A stretch of 64,000 bases of DNA, from the NCBI GenBank assembly GCA_028564705.1, contig JAPXFQ010002669.1, forward strand, positions 558,001 through 622,000, given 5' to 3'. Positions 22,824 to 33,599 of the stretch are shown here, piece by piece. The DNA comes from Apricaphanius iberus (Eukaryota; Chordata; Actinopteri; Cyprinodontiformes; Aphaniidae). A program made the translations under genes and the position numbers. Position 1 is the stretch's first letter; each line of letters opens with the position of its first letter. The notes under the pieces were generated by a model. It was not told the origin of the DNA. It made no database searches and saw only the letters and a program-made list of their open reading frames with translations.

Positions 22824-23319
22824 GTAAGACTGTTCTCATTTATTTTTATTTTTCCAACCTGGGTGGAATGAATTAGAAAATTCTGTTTGTAATTTTATGC
22901 ACGCATGATTCTTAACTTCAAGTGAGTCTGTGTCACTTGAATGCTCCGTTGTGGAGTTTCTGTGTTGTGTTTGTATCTCTATTTATGGGTAAACTGTGAG
23001 CTTTTCGTACAATTGTTTTAGAATAGTTATTGTTTAATAGACAAGCAGTGTTTGGATTCATTGCATGTTACTGTCACTCGACATTGGGTTTTAACAACGT
23101 TACGGCGCTCCTCTTGAGTGGCAGGCAGACACCGAGAGTCGTTGCTGTCTTCTTTTTACTCAACCTTTTTCAAGTTTCTTTGTAGCCGAAGGCTGATCTG
23201 GTAGATAAGCGCCACATAGTCTCTTTGTCCGAAGAGACCACACGGCTTCTTGCAGATCATAAAAGATCAGCTGTAAAACATCCCCCCTACTTTCATGTGT
23301 CTGCTTGCTTATAGATTAT

Positions 23320-23420
23320 AGCGTATCTACGCATGATCAGACGTACGTACCTACGAAGCGTCCCGTGACGCGGCTAAGCGACGTAATCGTTGGTCGCCAT
23401 ATTGCTCAGGTACCGGTAGT
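23320..23420. promoter_or_regulatory. Small CpG cluster with YY1-like site
   Basis: About 13 CpG dinucleotides occur in roughly 80 bases (23320-23400) in an otherwise CpG-poor region. The cluster ends in CGCCATATTG, which fits the YY1 consensus. It could be an alternative promoter within the intron that follows the exon ending at 22823, or a young methylation-free repeat remnant. Confidence 0.3.
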
Positions 23421-23612
23421 CTTATCAGAACCGTTTGATATAGGTAGTGTTTTTATTTTAGATGTGTTTTTAGAATAAATGAGTTGAATTAAATCCAATC
23501 TCTGGTTTCTTTTATTCTCAGTGTGTGTGTGAATTATTGCAAAGAATTCATGTCCTTCAGATAGAATCTTCCTGGTGTAATCACTAATAATTAATCATTA
23601 TAAGTGAGATTA

Positions 23613-23912
23613 TGTCAGGATGTGTGTATAAAGGTATGGACCCAAACGCAGAAGCAAGGTGCAGAGCTGTTTATTGAAGGTGCAGAGTGATGGTGATGAT
23701 GGTGGTATGGATGGCAGGAACAAAGGTGTAGGACGACAGAGATGGCAGGCGCGCACACACACGGTGGACATCTGGATTGAACTCCTGTAATGATCCGGCG
23801 CTGACTGAAGGGAGGTGAAGGGTTATAAGGACATGAGGTGAGTGGCTGAAGATTGAAGACAGGTGCGTGTGATGATGAGGGAGTGATAGGAGCTCAGCAT
23901 GGAATCATGACA
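23613..23912 (-). mobile_element. Solo LTR (gypsy-like), copy 2
   Basis: A 300-bp element with ends TGTCAGGA and CATGACA and a perfect 5-bp target duplication GATTA (23608-23612 and 23913-23917). It is collinear with 13732-14043. Read on the minus strand it has a TTATAACCC TATA-like box and an AATAAACAG signal about 60 bases before its end. Internal retroelement DNA is absent on both sides, so it arose by LTR-LTR recombination or lost its body. Confidence 0.8.
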
Positions 23913-23919
23913 GATTATT

Positions 23920-25035
23920 GGTTGATAATTCCCTTTTGATTATATATATTATCTTGTTTCTAGCCCAGAGGCTAGTGCTGCCCCGATTAAAGGATTTAAA
24001 AGAGAATTAACTACTAATTTTCTGCGCTCTTCCCTACTGTAAATATTAGTTGATATTACACTTAGGTTTGAAGATAATTAAAGCTACGTTTCTGGATGGA
24101 TGTGATCACAGATATAGAGGTAGCACATTTCATTGTCATGGCTCGTTTGAACAGAATACTTAAAAAGTGAAACATTGAATTAACAATTTATTGCCAGGGA
24201 GCTAGAGTTCCACCTTTTGGGACAGCTCAGGCGGATGGAGAACTGCAGCAGAACACAGAGATGTTAGATGGAGAAGACAGGATGGTGAGTCAGGAAATGG
24301 ATGGTTTTACTCACAGGACCGTTGAGGGTTCAGATCTTGGAGGAGGTAAATAGGATCCTGTACCAGAGGTTGGTCGAGACTGACGGAGGTTTTGGCTGTG
24401 TGTGGTTATAGATGGAGCGGGCAGACGGAGGGAGGACAGACAGACCAGCGGAGCCAACAGTGCAGAGGCTGACCAGGAGCATATCAAGAGTAACAGGTAA
24501 GTGGTTTCCAGGGATTCTTTCTGGTGGAGCGGAGATCAGAGGAGGAAACCCAGGAGGATGGAGGACTCTGGATCAGGGTCTGGGAGGGAGCCAAAGTGAG
24601 TATTAGCACTAAAAAGTCTCTTTAAAAATAACTCCTGGAGCTAAGTTGGCCATGTTTACCACGCTTGCAGCGAGAACAGTCTGCCATCAGCTTAAAGCCC
24701 GTCCCTCCTTTAAGGCTGGAGATGATGAGTCCGGATTAGCTGTACTTGCCGCCAATCAGCCACGCCCCTGCATAGAAGGTAGGAGAGCAAACACAGCAAA
24801 ACACAGCATCCCAACAAAGACACATTAAAAACACAATTGCACTTGCTACTGCCTACATTAATACAAACGCATTGACATAATATTTTCCGTATTTGCCCAC
24901 TTCTTCTAAACAGTGACAGAAAGTTCTGAGTGATATTTGTCATTGTGACAGATTTGTATTCACACCTCTGACCACTTGGTGCAGACATGTTCACCTTTAC
25001 ACAGGGAGTACCTAAACTTCTAAGTAAATAAATAT
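23920..25035. other. Unassigned sequence, partly repeat-like
   Basis: The segment 24200-24620 is purine-rich and GC-richer (many GGAGG and CAGACGGAG runs) and may be a decayed repeat. The open frames at 24412-24606 and 24646-24828 are short and lack features. No host exon is supported. Confidence 0.3.
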
Positions 25036-25039
25036 ACAA

Positions 25040-25460
25040 TAACGATGATAATAATAATAAGGCATTTTATTTGAGAGTGCCTTTCTAAAACCAAAGGTCA
25101 CCTTACAGAGAAGAAGAAAAAAAGAAAAATAATATATAGATAAACAATCAAGCAATTAATCAAATAAAAAGTACACTGTACAATAACCAAAATTAGTGTG
25201 TAAAATGAATAACATCTGTTAAACACAAATGTTTTGAACAGTAATTTAAGTTAAGGAAGAGAGTCATTTTTTCTCATGACAGGAGGAAGTGAGTTCCCAA
25301 GCTGAAGAACAGAGTGACTGAAAGCTCTAAACCAAGTGGTGTCAAGCTTGGGAAAAGAAACAACAAGATAAGTTGCTGGGGAAGAACTGAGTGAATGGGA
25401 AGGAGTGGCAATCCAGATCACACAGGCAAGGATGGTCAATGCTATGGATGCTTTTAAAGA
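25040..25460 (-). repeat. LINE 3' UTR-like repeat
   Basis: The layout resembles inverse-oriented LINE tails elsewhere in the window: an AT-rich microsatellite, AAGGCATTTTATTTGAGAG, then GGAAGTGAGTTCCCAAGCTG and GAGTGACTGAAAGCTC. Assignment is by style, not by a confirmed family match. Confidence 0.35.
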
Positions 25461-26089
25461 TATACTCCGTAACTTTTACACCATAAAAACATGTGTTTTT
25501 GGAATGTTTTGGTGACACAACATATCTTTAATGTTCGTTTTCGGATTTGTAACTACTGCGTTGGTCCTCCTGCTGAAAACCACACTATTGAACTTTTCAC
25601 CTGTTTCGCTTTACGGCAGTATGCAATGTGTTCCCTAATGGCATACACAAACCCGCAGTTTTGAGACTTAAGCCATGGTAGATCAAAAAAAAAAAAAAAC
25701 AAAAAAAAAAAAGATGCTATCAGATGAAGCTAGGACAAAAAACTGGGTTGCAAGCGCTGAAAGATGCTGGAGGCTTGTTGAACCCCTGATTCAAACTGGG
25801 CGAATTGTATTAGACTTCCCTTAGGAAGATCTTCCCTAAGCTTTACACACCAGACAGAAAACACTGCTTGACTATTCTCACTGAGATAAAAAAGGTATCT
25901 AGACCTTTAACTCATCATTAGGTTCAGTCCATTGAAATCAACCACGAAGGGACTGGCACCCTCAAGAGAACTAAAACCCCCTCAGATCAAAGTACCTTAC
26001 AAAGATAATGTTGCCATCTTAAGACAACATCAAAGTAAATTGAAATAAAATTTAATAATATAAAATAATTCAGGAAATAATTAGAACAA

Positions 26090-26187
26090 NNNNNNNNNNN
26101 NNNNNNNNNNNNNNNNNNNNNNNNNNNNNNNNNNNNNNNNNNNNNNNNNNNNNNNNNNNNNNNNNNNNNNNNNNNNNNNNNNNNNNN
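26090..26187. other. Assembly gap (98 N)
   Basis: A run of 98 undetermined bases inside the tRNA array. The flanks are both array sequence but not directly adjacent within the unit, so copies could be missing or collapsed here. Confidence 1.
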
Positions 26188-26884
26188 AAAAACATCTCAA
26201 TCTTAGGGCAACGGATGATTGTTTGAGGTAGATTGGAACAATTCATTCATTGCAATAGATTTCATTCAGGAATATCTTGTGTAAAATTAGAATGTCTCAT
26301 CATGGAAGAGAACTAAAACCCCCTCAGACCAAATGTACCTTACAAAGATAATGTTGCCATCTAAGACTACTCAAAGTAAAATGAAATAAAAGGAGAAATC
26401 AATCACAAGTTATTATGATTAGCCTGGCCAAATTACTGTTCACTGATTGGTATTTTCAGGACATTCTACGGTGTTTACCTAATTTTGAACACGAAATACA
26501 TTGTAGAGAGAAAAGTCTTTCTTATATTGTATTTTTCATGTCATATTTTTTTTTTGACAAGCTTTCCCTTGATTGTCTGTTGTTGAATATGGATTCAACA
26601 GTCGCAGACCTGAGCAGACTATAATTTAAAAAGTGTTTCTATTTCGAAGAAACGAAGCTGAAAAATTGTGATATTTCAATGTTTAAGTCTTGTTCAAAGA
26701 TATATGAGAGAGTCAGTGTCGATGGAAGCAATACTTAATATGTACCTGGTTTCTTGGCATAAGCTTTCCAAATCAGACAGAAGGCTTCAAACACCACTTG
26801 CCTATGCTCACTGAGATGAGCATAGGCTCATGTGTCTACAGTGTGTAGACCTTAGACCCATTATTAGGTTTGGTCATTTGAAAA

Positions 26885-26957
26885 CAACCACGAAGGGACT
26901 CGAACCCTCAATCTTCTGATCCGAAGTCAGACGCCTTATCCATTAGGCCACATGGTC
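26885..26957 (-). tRNA. tRNA-Arg(UCG), copy 1
   Basis: A 73-nt cloverleaf. The acceptor pairs GACCATG with CGTGGTT (T6-G67 wobble) and the discriminator is G. The D stem is GCCT/AGGC. The anticodon arm is TCTGA-CTTCGGA-TCAGA with anticodon TCG, and the T arm is GAGGG-TTCGAGT-CCCTT. The A box TGGCCTAATGG and B box GGTTCGAGTCC are intact. A TTTT pol III terminator follows directly (26884-26881 on the minus strand). It decodes CGA. The call rests on near identity to vertebrate tRNA-Arg-TCG. Confidence 0.95.
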
Positions 26958-27784
26958 CTGTATTCCATTCTTTGCAGGTGTTTTCCACCCATAAGTACAA
27001 AGAGGTTACCAACACATTTCTGCCATAAAGTGATCAAGTCTGAGACCCCTTTACTGATGCTGCAGTAAGATTTGGAATAGTTGGGTCTCTTTAAAATTGT
27101 GAAAAACATCTCAATCTTAGGGCAACAGATGATTGTTTGAGGTAGATTGGAACAATTCATTCATTGCAATAGATTTCATTCAGGAATATCTTGTGTAAAA
27201 TTAGAATGTCTCATCATGGAAGAGAACTAAAACCCCCTCAGACCAAAGTACCTTACAAAGATAATGTTGCCATCTAAGACTACTCAAAGTAAAATGAAAT
27301 AAAAGGAGAAATCAATCACAAGTTATTATGATTAGGCTGGCCAAATTACTGTTCACTGATTGGTATTTTCAGGACATTCTACGGTGTTTACCAAATTGGG
27401 AACACACAATACCATGTAGAAAGAAAGGTCTTTCTTATATTGTATTTTTCATGTCATATTTTTTTTTTGACAAACTTTCCCTTGATTGTCTGTTGTTGAA
27501 TATGGATTCAACAGTCGCAGACCTGAGCAGACTATAATTTAAAAAGTGTTTCTATTTCGAAGAAACGAAGCTGAAAATTGTGATATTGAATTGGTAAGTC
27601 TTGTACAAAGATAATATGAGAGAGTCAGTGTCGATGAAGCAATACTTAATATGTACCTGGTTTCTTGGCATAAGCTTTCCAAATCAGACAGAAGGCTTCA
27701 AACACCACTTGCCTATGCTCACTGGGATGAGGAAGTAACAGTGTGTAGACCTTAGACCCATTATTAGGTTTGGTCATTTGAAAA

Positions 27785-27857
27785 CAACCACGAAGGAACT
27801 CGAACCCTCAATCTTCTGATCCGAAGTCAGACGCCTTATCCATTAGGCCACATGGTC
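27785..27857 (-). tRNA. tRNA-Arg(UCG), copy 2
   Basis: Identical to copy 1 except for one T-stem change (GTTCGAGTTCC) that turns G53-C61 into a G-T wobble and alters one B-box base. Anticodon TCG and the TTTT terminator are kept. Probably functional, perhaps weaker. Confidence 0.88.
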
Positions 27858-28729
27858 CTGTATTCCATTCTCTGCAGGTGTTTTCCACCCACAAGTACCA
27901 AGAGGTTACCTCTCACCCCAAAACACATTTCTGCCATTCTTTAGAATCAAGTCTTGAGACCCTTTACTGATTGCTGCAGTAAACCAGTGGAATAGTTGGC
28001 TCTCTTTAAAAATTGTAAAAAACATCTCAATCTTAGGAGCAACGGATGATGTTTGAGGTAGATTGTAACAATATAATCCATTGCAAGAACTTTAGTTAGG
28101 AATTTTTGTGTAAAAATTATGAATGGTATCATCATGGAAGAGAACCAAAAACCCCCTCAGACCAAAGGACCTTACAAAGATAATGTTGCCATCTAGAGAA
28201 GAACTACTCAAAGTAAAATTGTGTGTGAAAAAGGGAGAAATCAAACCAAGTTATAATGATTAGGCTGGACCAATTACTGTTCACTGGATTGGTATTTTCA
28301 GGACATTCTACGGTGTTTACCTAATTGGGAACACGAAATACATTGTAGAGAGAAAAGTCTTTCTTATATTGTATTTTTCATGTCATATTTGTTTTTTTGA
28401 CAAACTTTCCCTTGATTGTCTGTTGTTGAATATGGATTCAACAGTCGCAGACCTGAGCAGACTATAATTTAAAAAGTGTTTCTATTTCGAAGAAACGAAG
28501 CTGAAAATTGTGATATTGAATTGGTATGTCTGTGTTTGTAAAGATAACATAGAGAGAGTCAGTGTCCGATGAAGCATACTTAATTGTACCTGGTTTCTTG
28601 GCCCTGGACATAAGACTTTCCAAATTAGACAGATGGCCTGCAACACCACTTGCCTATGTTTCACTTGGGATGAGGGGAAGTAACAGTGTGTAGACCTTAG
28701 ACCCATTATTAGGTTTGGTCATTTGAAAA

Positions 28730-28802
28730 CAACCACGAAGGGACTCGAACCCTCAATCTTCTGATCCGAAGTCAGACGCCTTATCCATTAGGCCACATGG
28801 TC
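28730..28802 (-). tRNA. tRNA-Arg(UCG), copy 3
   Basis: The same sequence as copy 1, with intact A and B boxes, TCG anticodon and TTTT terminator. The unit to its left (27900-28680) is full of small indels, yet the tRNA itself is perfect. Confidence 0.95.
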
Positions 28803-29629
28803 CTGTATTCCATTCTCTGCAGGTGTTTTCCACCCACAAGTACCAAGAGGTTACCAACACATTTCTGCCATAAAGTGATCAAGTCTGAGACCCCTTTACT
28901 GATGCTGCAGTAAGATTTGGAATAGTTGGGTCTCTTTAAAATTGTAAAAAACATCTCAATCTTAGGGCAACGGATGATTGTTTGAGGTAGATTGGAACAA
29001 TTCATTCATTGCAATAGATTTCATTCAGGAATATCTTGTGTAAAATTAGAATGTCTCATCATGGAAGAGAACTAAAACCCCCTCAGACCACAGTACCTTA
29101 CAAAGATAATTTTGCCATCTAAGACTACTCAAAGTAAAATGAAATAAAAGGAGAAATCACTCACAAGTTATTATGATTAGGCTGGCCAAATTACTGTTCA
29201 CTGATTGGTATTTTCAGGACATTCTACGGTGTTTACCTAATTGGGAACACGAAATACATTGTAGAGAGAAAAGTCTTTCTTATATTGTATTTTTCATGTC
29301 ATATTTTTTTTTTGACAAACTTTCCCTTGATTGTCTGTTGTTGAATATGGATTCAACAGTCGCAGACCTGAGCAGACTATAATTTAAAAAGTGTTTCTAT
29401 TTCGAAGAAACTAGGCTGAAAATTGTGTTTTTGAATTGGTAAGTCTTGTACAAAGATAATGTAAGAGAGTCAGTGTCAATGAAGCAATACTTAATATGTA
29501 CCTGGTTTATTGGCATAAGCTTTCCAAATCAGACAGAAGGCTTCAAACAACACTTGCCTGTGCTACGTGGGATGAGGAAGTAACAGTGTGTAGACCTTAG
29601 ACCCATTATTAGGTTTGGTCATTTGAAAA

Positions 29630-29702
29630 CAACCACGAAGGGAATCGAACCCTCAATCTTCTGATCCGAAGTGAGACGCCTTATCCATTAGGCCACATGG
29701 TC
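29630..29702 (-). tRNA. tRNA-Arg(UCG), copy 4, with stem mismatch
   Basis: The anticodon stem reads TCTCA against TCAGA, giving a C-C mismatch where the other copies have G-C. The T loop has GTTCGATTCC. Anticodon TCG, the acceptor and the terminator are intact. It may be impaired or unstable. Confidence 0.8.
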
Positions 29703-30486
29703 TTGTATTCCATTCTCTGCAGGTGTTTTCCACCCACAAGTACAAAGAGGTTACCAACACATTTCTGCCATAAAGTGACCAAGTCTGAGACCCCTTTTTC
29801 TGATGCTGCAGTAAGATTTGGAATAGTTGGGTCTCTTTAAAATTGTAAAAAAACATCTCAATCTTAGGGCAACGGATGATTGTTTGAGGTAGATTGGAAC
29901 AATTAATTCATTGCAATAGATTTCATTCAGGAATATCTTGTGTAAAATTAGAATGTCTCATCATGGAAGAGAACTAAAACCCCCTCAGACCAAATGTACC
30001 TTACAAAGATAATGTTGCCATCTAAGACTACTCAAAGTAAAATGAAATAAAAGGAGAAATCAATCACAAGTTATTATGATTAGCCTGGCCAAATTATTGT
30101 TCACTGATTGGTATTTTCAGGACATTCTACGGTGTTTACCTAATTTTGAACACGAAATACATTGTAGAGAGAAAAGTCTTTCTTATATTGTATTTTTCAT
30201 GTCATATTTGTTTTTTTGACAAACTTTCCCTTGATTGTCTGTTGTTGAATATGGATTCAACAGTCGCAGACCTGAGCAGACTATAATTTAAAAAGTGTTT
30301 CTATTTCGAAGAAACGAAGCTGAAAATTGTGATATTGAATTGGTAAGTCTTGTACAAAGATAATATGAGAGAGTCAGTGTCGAAGCAATACTTAATATGT
30401 ACCTGGTTTGTTGGCATAAGCTTTCCAAATCAGACAGAAGGCTTCAAACACCACTTGCCTATGCTCACTGAGATGAGGAAGTAACA

Positions 30487-30505
30487 GTGTGTAGACCTGG
30501 TCCTG
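30487..30505 (-). other. Deletion junction removing one tRNA
   Basis: GTGTGTAGACC runs straight into TGGTCCTG. The about 100 bp that hold the tRNA and its 3' flank in the other units are absent. The breakpoints share a few bases (CCT/GGTCC), consistent with microhomology-mediated loss. Confidence 0.8.
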
Positions 30506-31322
30506 TATTCCATTCTCTGCAGGTGTTTTCCACCTACAAGTAACAAGAGGTTACCAACACATTTCTGCCATAAAGTGACCAAGTCTGAGACCCCTTTACT
30601 GATGCTGCAGTAAGATTTGGAATAGTTGGGTCTCTTTAAAATTGTAAAAAACATCTCAATCTTAGGGCAACGGATGATTGTTTGAGGTAGATTGGAACAA
30701 TTAATTCATTGCAATAGATTTCATTCAGGAATATCTTGTGTAAAATTAGAATGTCTCATCATGGAAGAGAACTAAAACCCCCTCAGACCAAAGTACCTTA
30801 CAAAGATAATGTTGCCATCTAAGACTACTCAAAGTAAAATGAAATAAAAGGAGAAATCACTCACAAGTTATTATGATTAGGCTGGCCAAATTACTGTTCA
30901 CTGATAGGTATTTTCAGGATATTCTTTGGTGTTTACCTAATTGGAAAACACAATACCTTGTAGAAAGAAAAGTCTTTCTTATATTGTATTTTTCATGTCA
31001 TATTTGTTTTTTTGACAAACTTTCCCTTGATTGTCTGTTGTTGAATATGGATTCAACAGTTGCAGACCTGAGCAGACTATAATTTAAAAAATGTTTCTAT
31101 TTCGAAGAAACCAGCCTGAAAATTGTGTTTTTGAATTGGTAAGTCTTGTACAAAGATAATGTGAGAGAGTCATTGTCGATGAAGCAATATGTACCTGGTT
31201 TCTTGGCATAAGCCTTCCACATCAGCCAGAAGGCTTCAAACACCACTTGCCTATGCTCACTAGGATGAGCAAGGAGCAGTGTTTAGACCTTAGACCCATT
31301 ATTAGGATTGGTCATTTGAAAA

Positions 31323-31395
31323 CAACCACGAAGTGACTCGATCCCTCAATCTTCTGATCCAAAGTCAGACACCTTATCCATTAGGCCACATGGTC
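31323..31395 (-). pseudogene. tRNA-Arg pseudogene, copy 6
   Basis: This copy has changes at conserved positions. The B box reads GGATCGAGTCA instead of GGTTCGAGTCC, the D stem has AAGGTG for AAGGCG, and the anticodon loop reads CTTTGGA, which would give anticodon TTG (Gln) instead of TCG. The loss of T54 in the B box argues against expression. Confidence 0.8.
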
Positions 31396-32223
31396 CTGTT
31401 TTCCATTCTCTGCAGGTGTTTTCCACCCACAAGTACCAAGAAGTTACCAACACATTTCTGCCATAAAGTGACCAAGTCTGAGACCCCTTTACTGATGCTG
31501 CAGTAAGATTTGGAATAGCTGAGTCTCTTTAAAATTTTAAAAAACATCTCAATCTTAGGGCAACAGATGATTGTTTGAAGTAGATTGGAACAATTCATTC
31601 TTTGCAATAGATCTCATTCAGGAATATCTTGCGTAAAATTAGAATGTCTCATCATGGAAGAGAACTAAAACCCCCTCAGATCACAGTACCCTACAAAGAT
31701 AATGTTGCCATCTAAGACAACTCAAAGTAAAATGAAATAAAAGGAGAAATCACTCACAAGTTATTATGATTGGGCTGGCCAAATTACTGTTCACTGATTG
31801 GTATTTTCAGGACATTCTTCGGTGTTTACCTAATTGGGAACACACAATACATTGTAGAGAGAAAAGTCTTTCTTATATTGTATTTTTCATGTCATATTTG
31901 TTTTTTTGACAAACTTTCCCTTGATTGTCTGTTGTTGAATATGGATTCAATAGTTGCAGACCTGAGCAGACTATAATTAAAAAAGTGTTTCTATTTCGAA
32001 GAAACGAGGCTTAAAATAGTGTTTTTGAATTGGTAAGTCTTGTACAAAGATAATATGAGAGAGTCAGTGTCGATGAAGCAATACTTAATATGTACCTGGT
32101 TTCTTGGCATAAGCTTTCCAAATCAGACAGAAGGCTTCAAACACCACTTGCCTATGCTCACTGGGATGAGGAAGTAACAGTGTGTAGACCTTAGACCCAT
32201 TATTAGGTTTGGTCATTTGAAAA

Positions 32224-32296
32224 CAACCACGAAGGGACTCGAACCCTCAATCTTCTGATCCGAAGTCAGACGCCTTATCCATTAGGCCACATGGTC
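32224..32296 (-). tRNA. tRNA-Arg(UCG), copy 7
   Basis: The full 73-nt sequence is identical to copy 1, with anticodon TCG, both internal promoter boxes and the TTTT terminator. Confidence 0.95.
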
Positions 32297-33349
32297 CTGT
32301 ATTCCATTCTCTGCAGGTGTTTTAGATAACCTCAAAAGTACAAAGAGGTTACCAACACATTTACTGCCATAAGTTGACCAGTCTGAGACCCCTTTATGAT
32401 GCTACCGTATGTATTTGGAATAGTTGCGGTCTCCTTTAAAATTGTAAAAAACATCTTAATCTTAGGGCAACGGATGATTGTTTGAGGTAGATTGGAACAA
32501 TTCATTCATTGCAATAGATTTCATTCAGGAATATCTTGTGTAAAATTAGAATGTCTCATCATGGAAGAGAACTAAAACCCCCTCAGACCAAAGTACCTTA
32601 CAAAGATAATGTTGCCATCTAAGACTACTCAAAGTAAAATGAAATAAAAGGAGAAATCACTCACAAGTTATTATGATTAGGCTGGCCAAATTACTGTTCA
32701 CTGATTGGTATTTTCAGGACATTCTTCGGTGTTTACCTAATTGGGAACACACAATACCATGTAGAGAGAAAAGTCTTTCTTATATTGTATTTTTCATGTC
32801 ATATTTGTTTTTTTGACAAACTTTCCCTTGATTGTCTGTTGTTGAATATGGATTCAACAGTCGCAGACCTGAGCAGACTATAATTTAAAAAGTGTTTCTA
32901 TTTCCAAGAAACCAGGCTGAAAATTGTGTTTTTGAATTGGTAAGTCTTGTACAAAGATAATGTGAGAGAGTCAGTGTCGATGAAGCAATACTTAATATGT
33001 ACCTGGTTTCTTGGCATAAGCTTTCCAAATCAGACAGAAGGCTTCAAACACCACTTGCCTACGCTCACAGTTGCAGACCTGAGCAGACTATAATTTAAAA
33101 AGTGTTTCTATTTCGAAGAAACGAAATTGAAAAATGTGATATTGAATTGGTAAGTCTTGTACAAAGATAATGTGAGAGAGTCATTGTCGATGAAGCAATA
33201 CTTAATATGTACCTGATTTCTTGGCATAAGCTTTCCAAATCATACAGAAGGCTTCAAACACCACTTGCCTATGCTCACTGGGATGAGCAATGAACAGTGT
33301 TAGATCTTACACCCATTATTAGGTTTAGTCGTTTGAAAACAACCACGAA

Positions 33350-33392
33350 GGGACTCGAACCCTCAATCTTCTGATCTGTCAGACGCCTTATG
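33350..33392 (-). pseudogene. Truncated tRNA-Arg at array edge
   Basis: Only the 3' part is present. The T arm is intact, five bases including the anticodon are deleted (ATCTGTCAGAC for ATCCGAAGTCAGAC), and homology stops after CGCCTTA. This marks the right boundary of the array. Confidence 0.85.
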
Positions 33393-33599
33393 ACATTTGC
33401 ATTTCATGACAATTGTACAACACTTTTATTTACTGTATCTTAATGTAAAAATACGACATTTCAAGCAAGTAATTTTTTCTCTGATGTTTCTTTTTTTAAC
33501 ACTTGTTTACTTTGATGAAAAGTACATACAGAAAAAAAGAAACTCTCCAACTTTAGGGTTACTTTCACTTAGCAACCCCAAAAATACCTAGAAAAGCCT

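Larger units (their letters stand above)
25840..33392 (-). repeat. Tandem array of 0.9-kb units carrying tRNA-Arg(UCG)
   Basis: Successive tRNA positions lie 900, 945, 900 and 901 bases apart in the intact units. Each unit holds, in plus order, the reverse-complement tRNA, a CTCTGCAGGTGTTTTCCACC block, ACATCTCAATCTTAGGGCAA, CTAAAACCCCCTCAGACCA, GACATTCTACGGTGTTTACC and CTGGTTTCTTGGCATAAGC. About 7.5 units are present, truncated inside the tRNA at both edges (about 25955 and 33390). One unit (30497) lost about 100 bp including its tRNA. A 200-bp sub-block is duplicated at about 33067-33300. The array spans the N gap. The repeated short open frames within it are a by-product of unit conservation, not genes. 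Confidence 0.92.

Noticed and set aside
26640..26760. C/D box snoRNA in the array unit (CGATGAAGC near 26720)
   Set aside because: No proper TGATGA C box, no D box at the right distance and no terminal stem.
26415..31976. Recurring 68-69-residue frames (RLAKLLFTDWYFQDIL type) and 62-77-residue minus frames
   Set aside because: They recur only because the 0.9-kb tRNA unit is repeated; the minus frames run through the tRNA itself, and frames are broken freely in other units.
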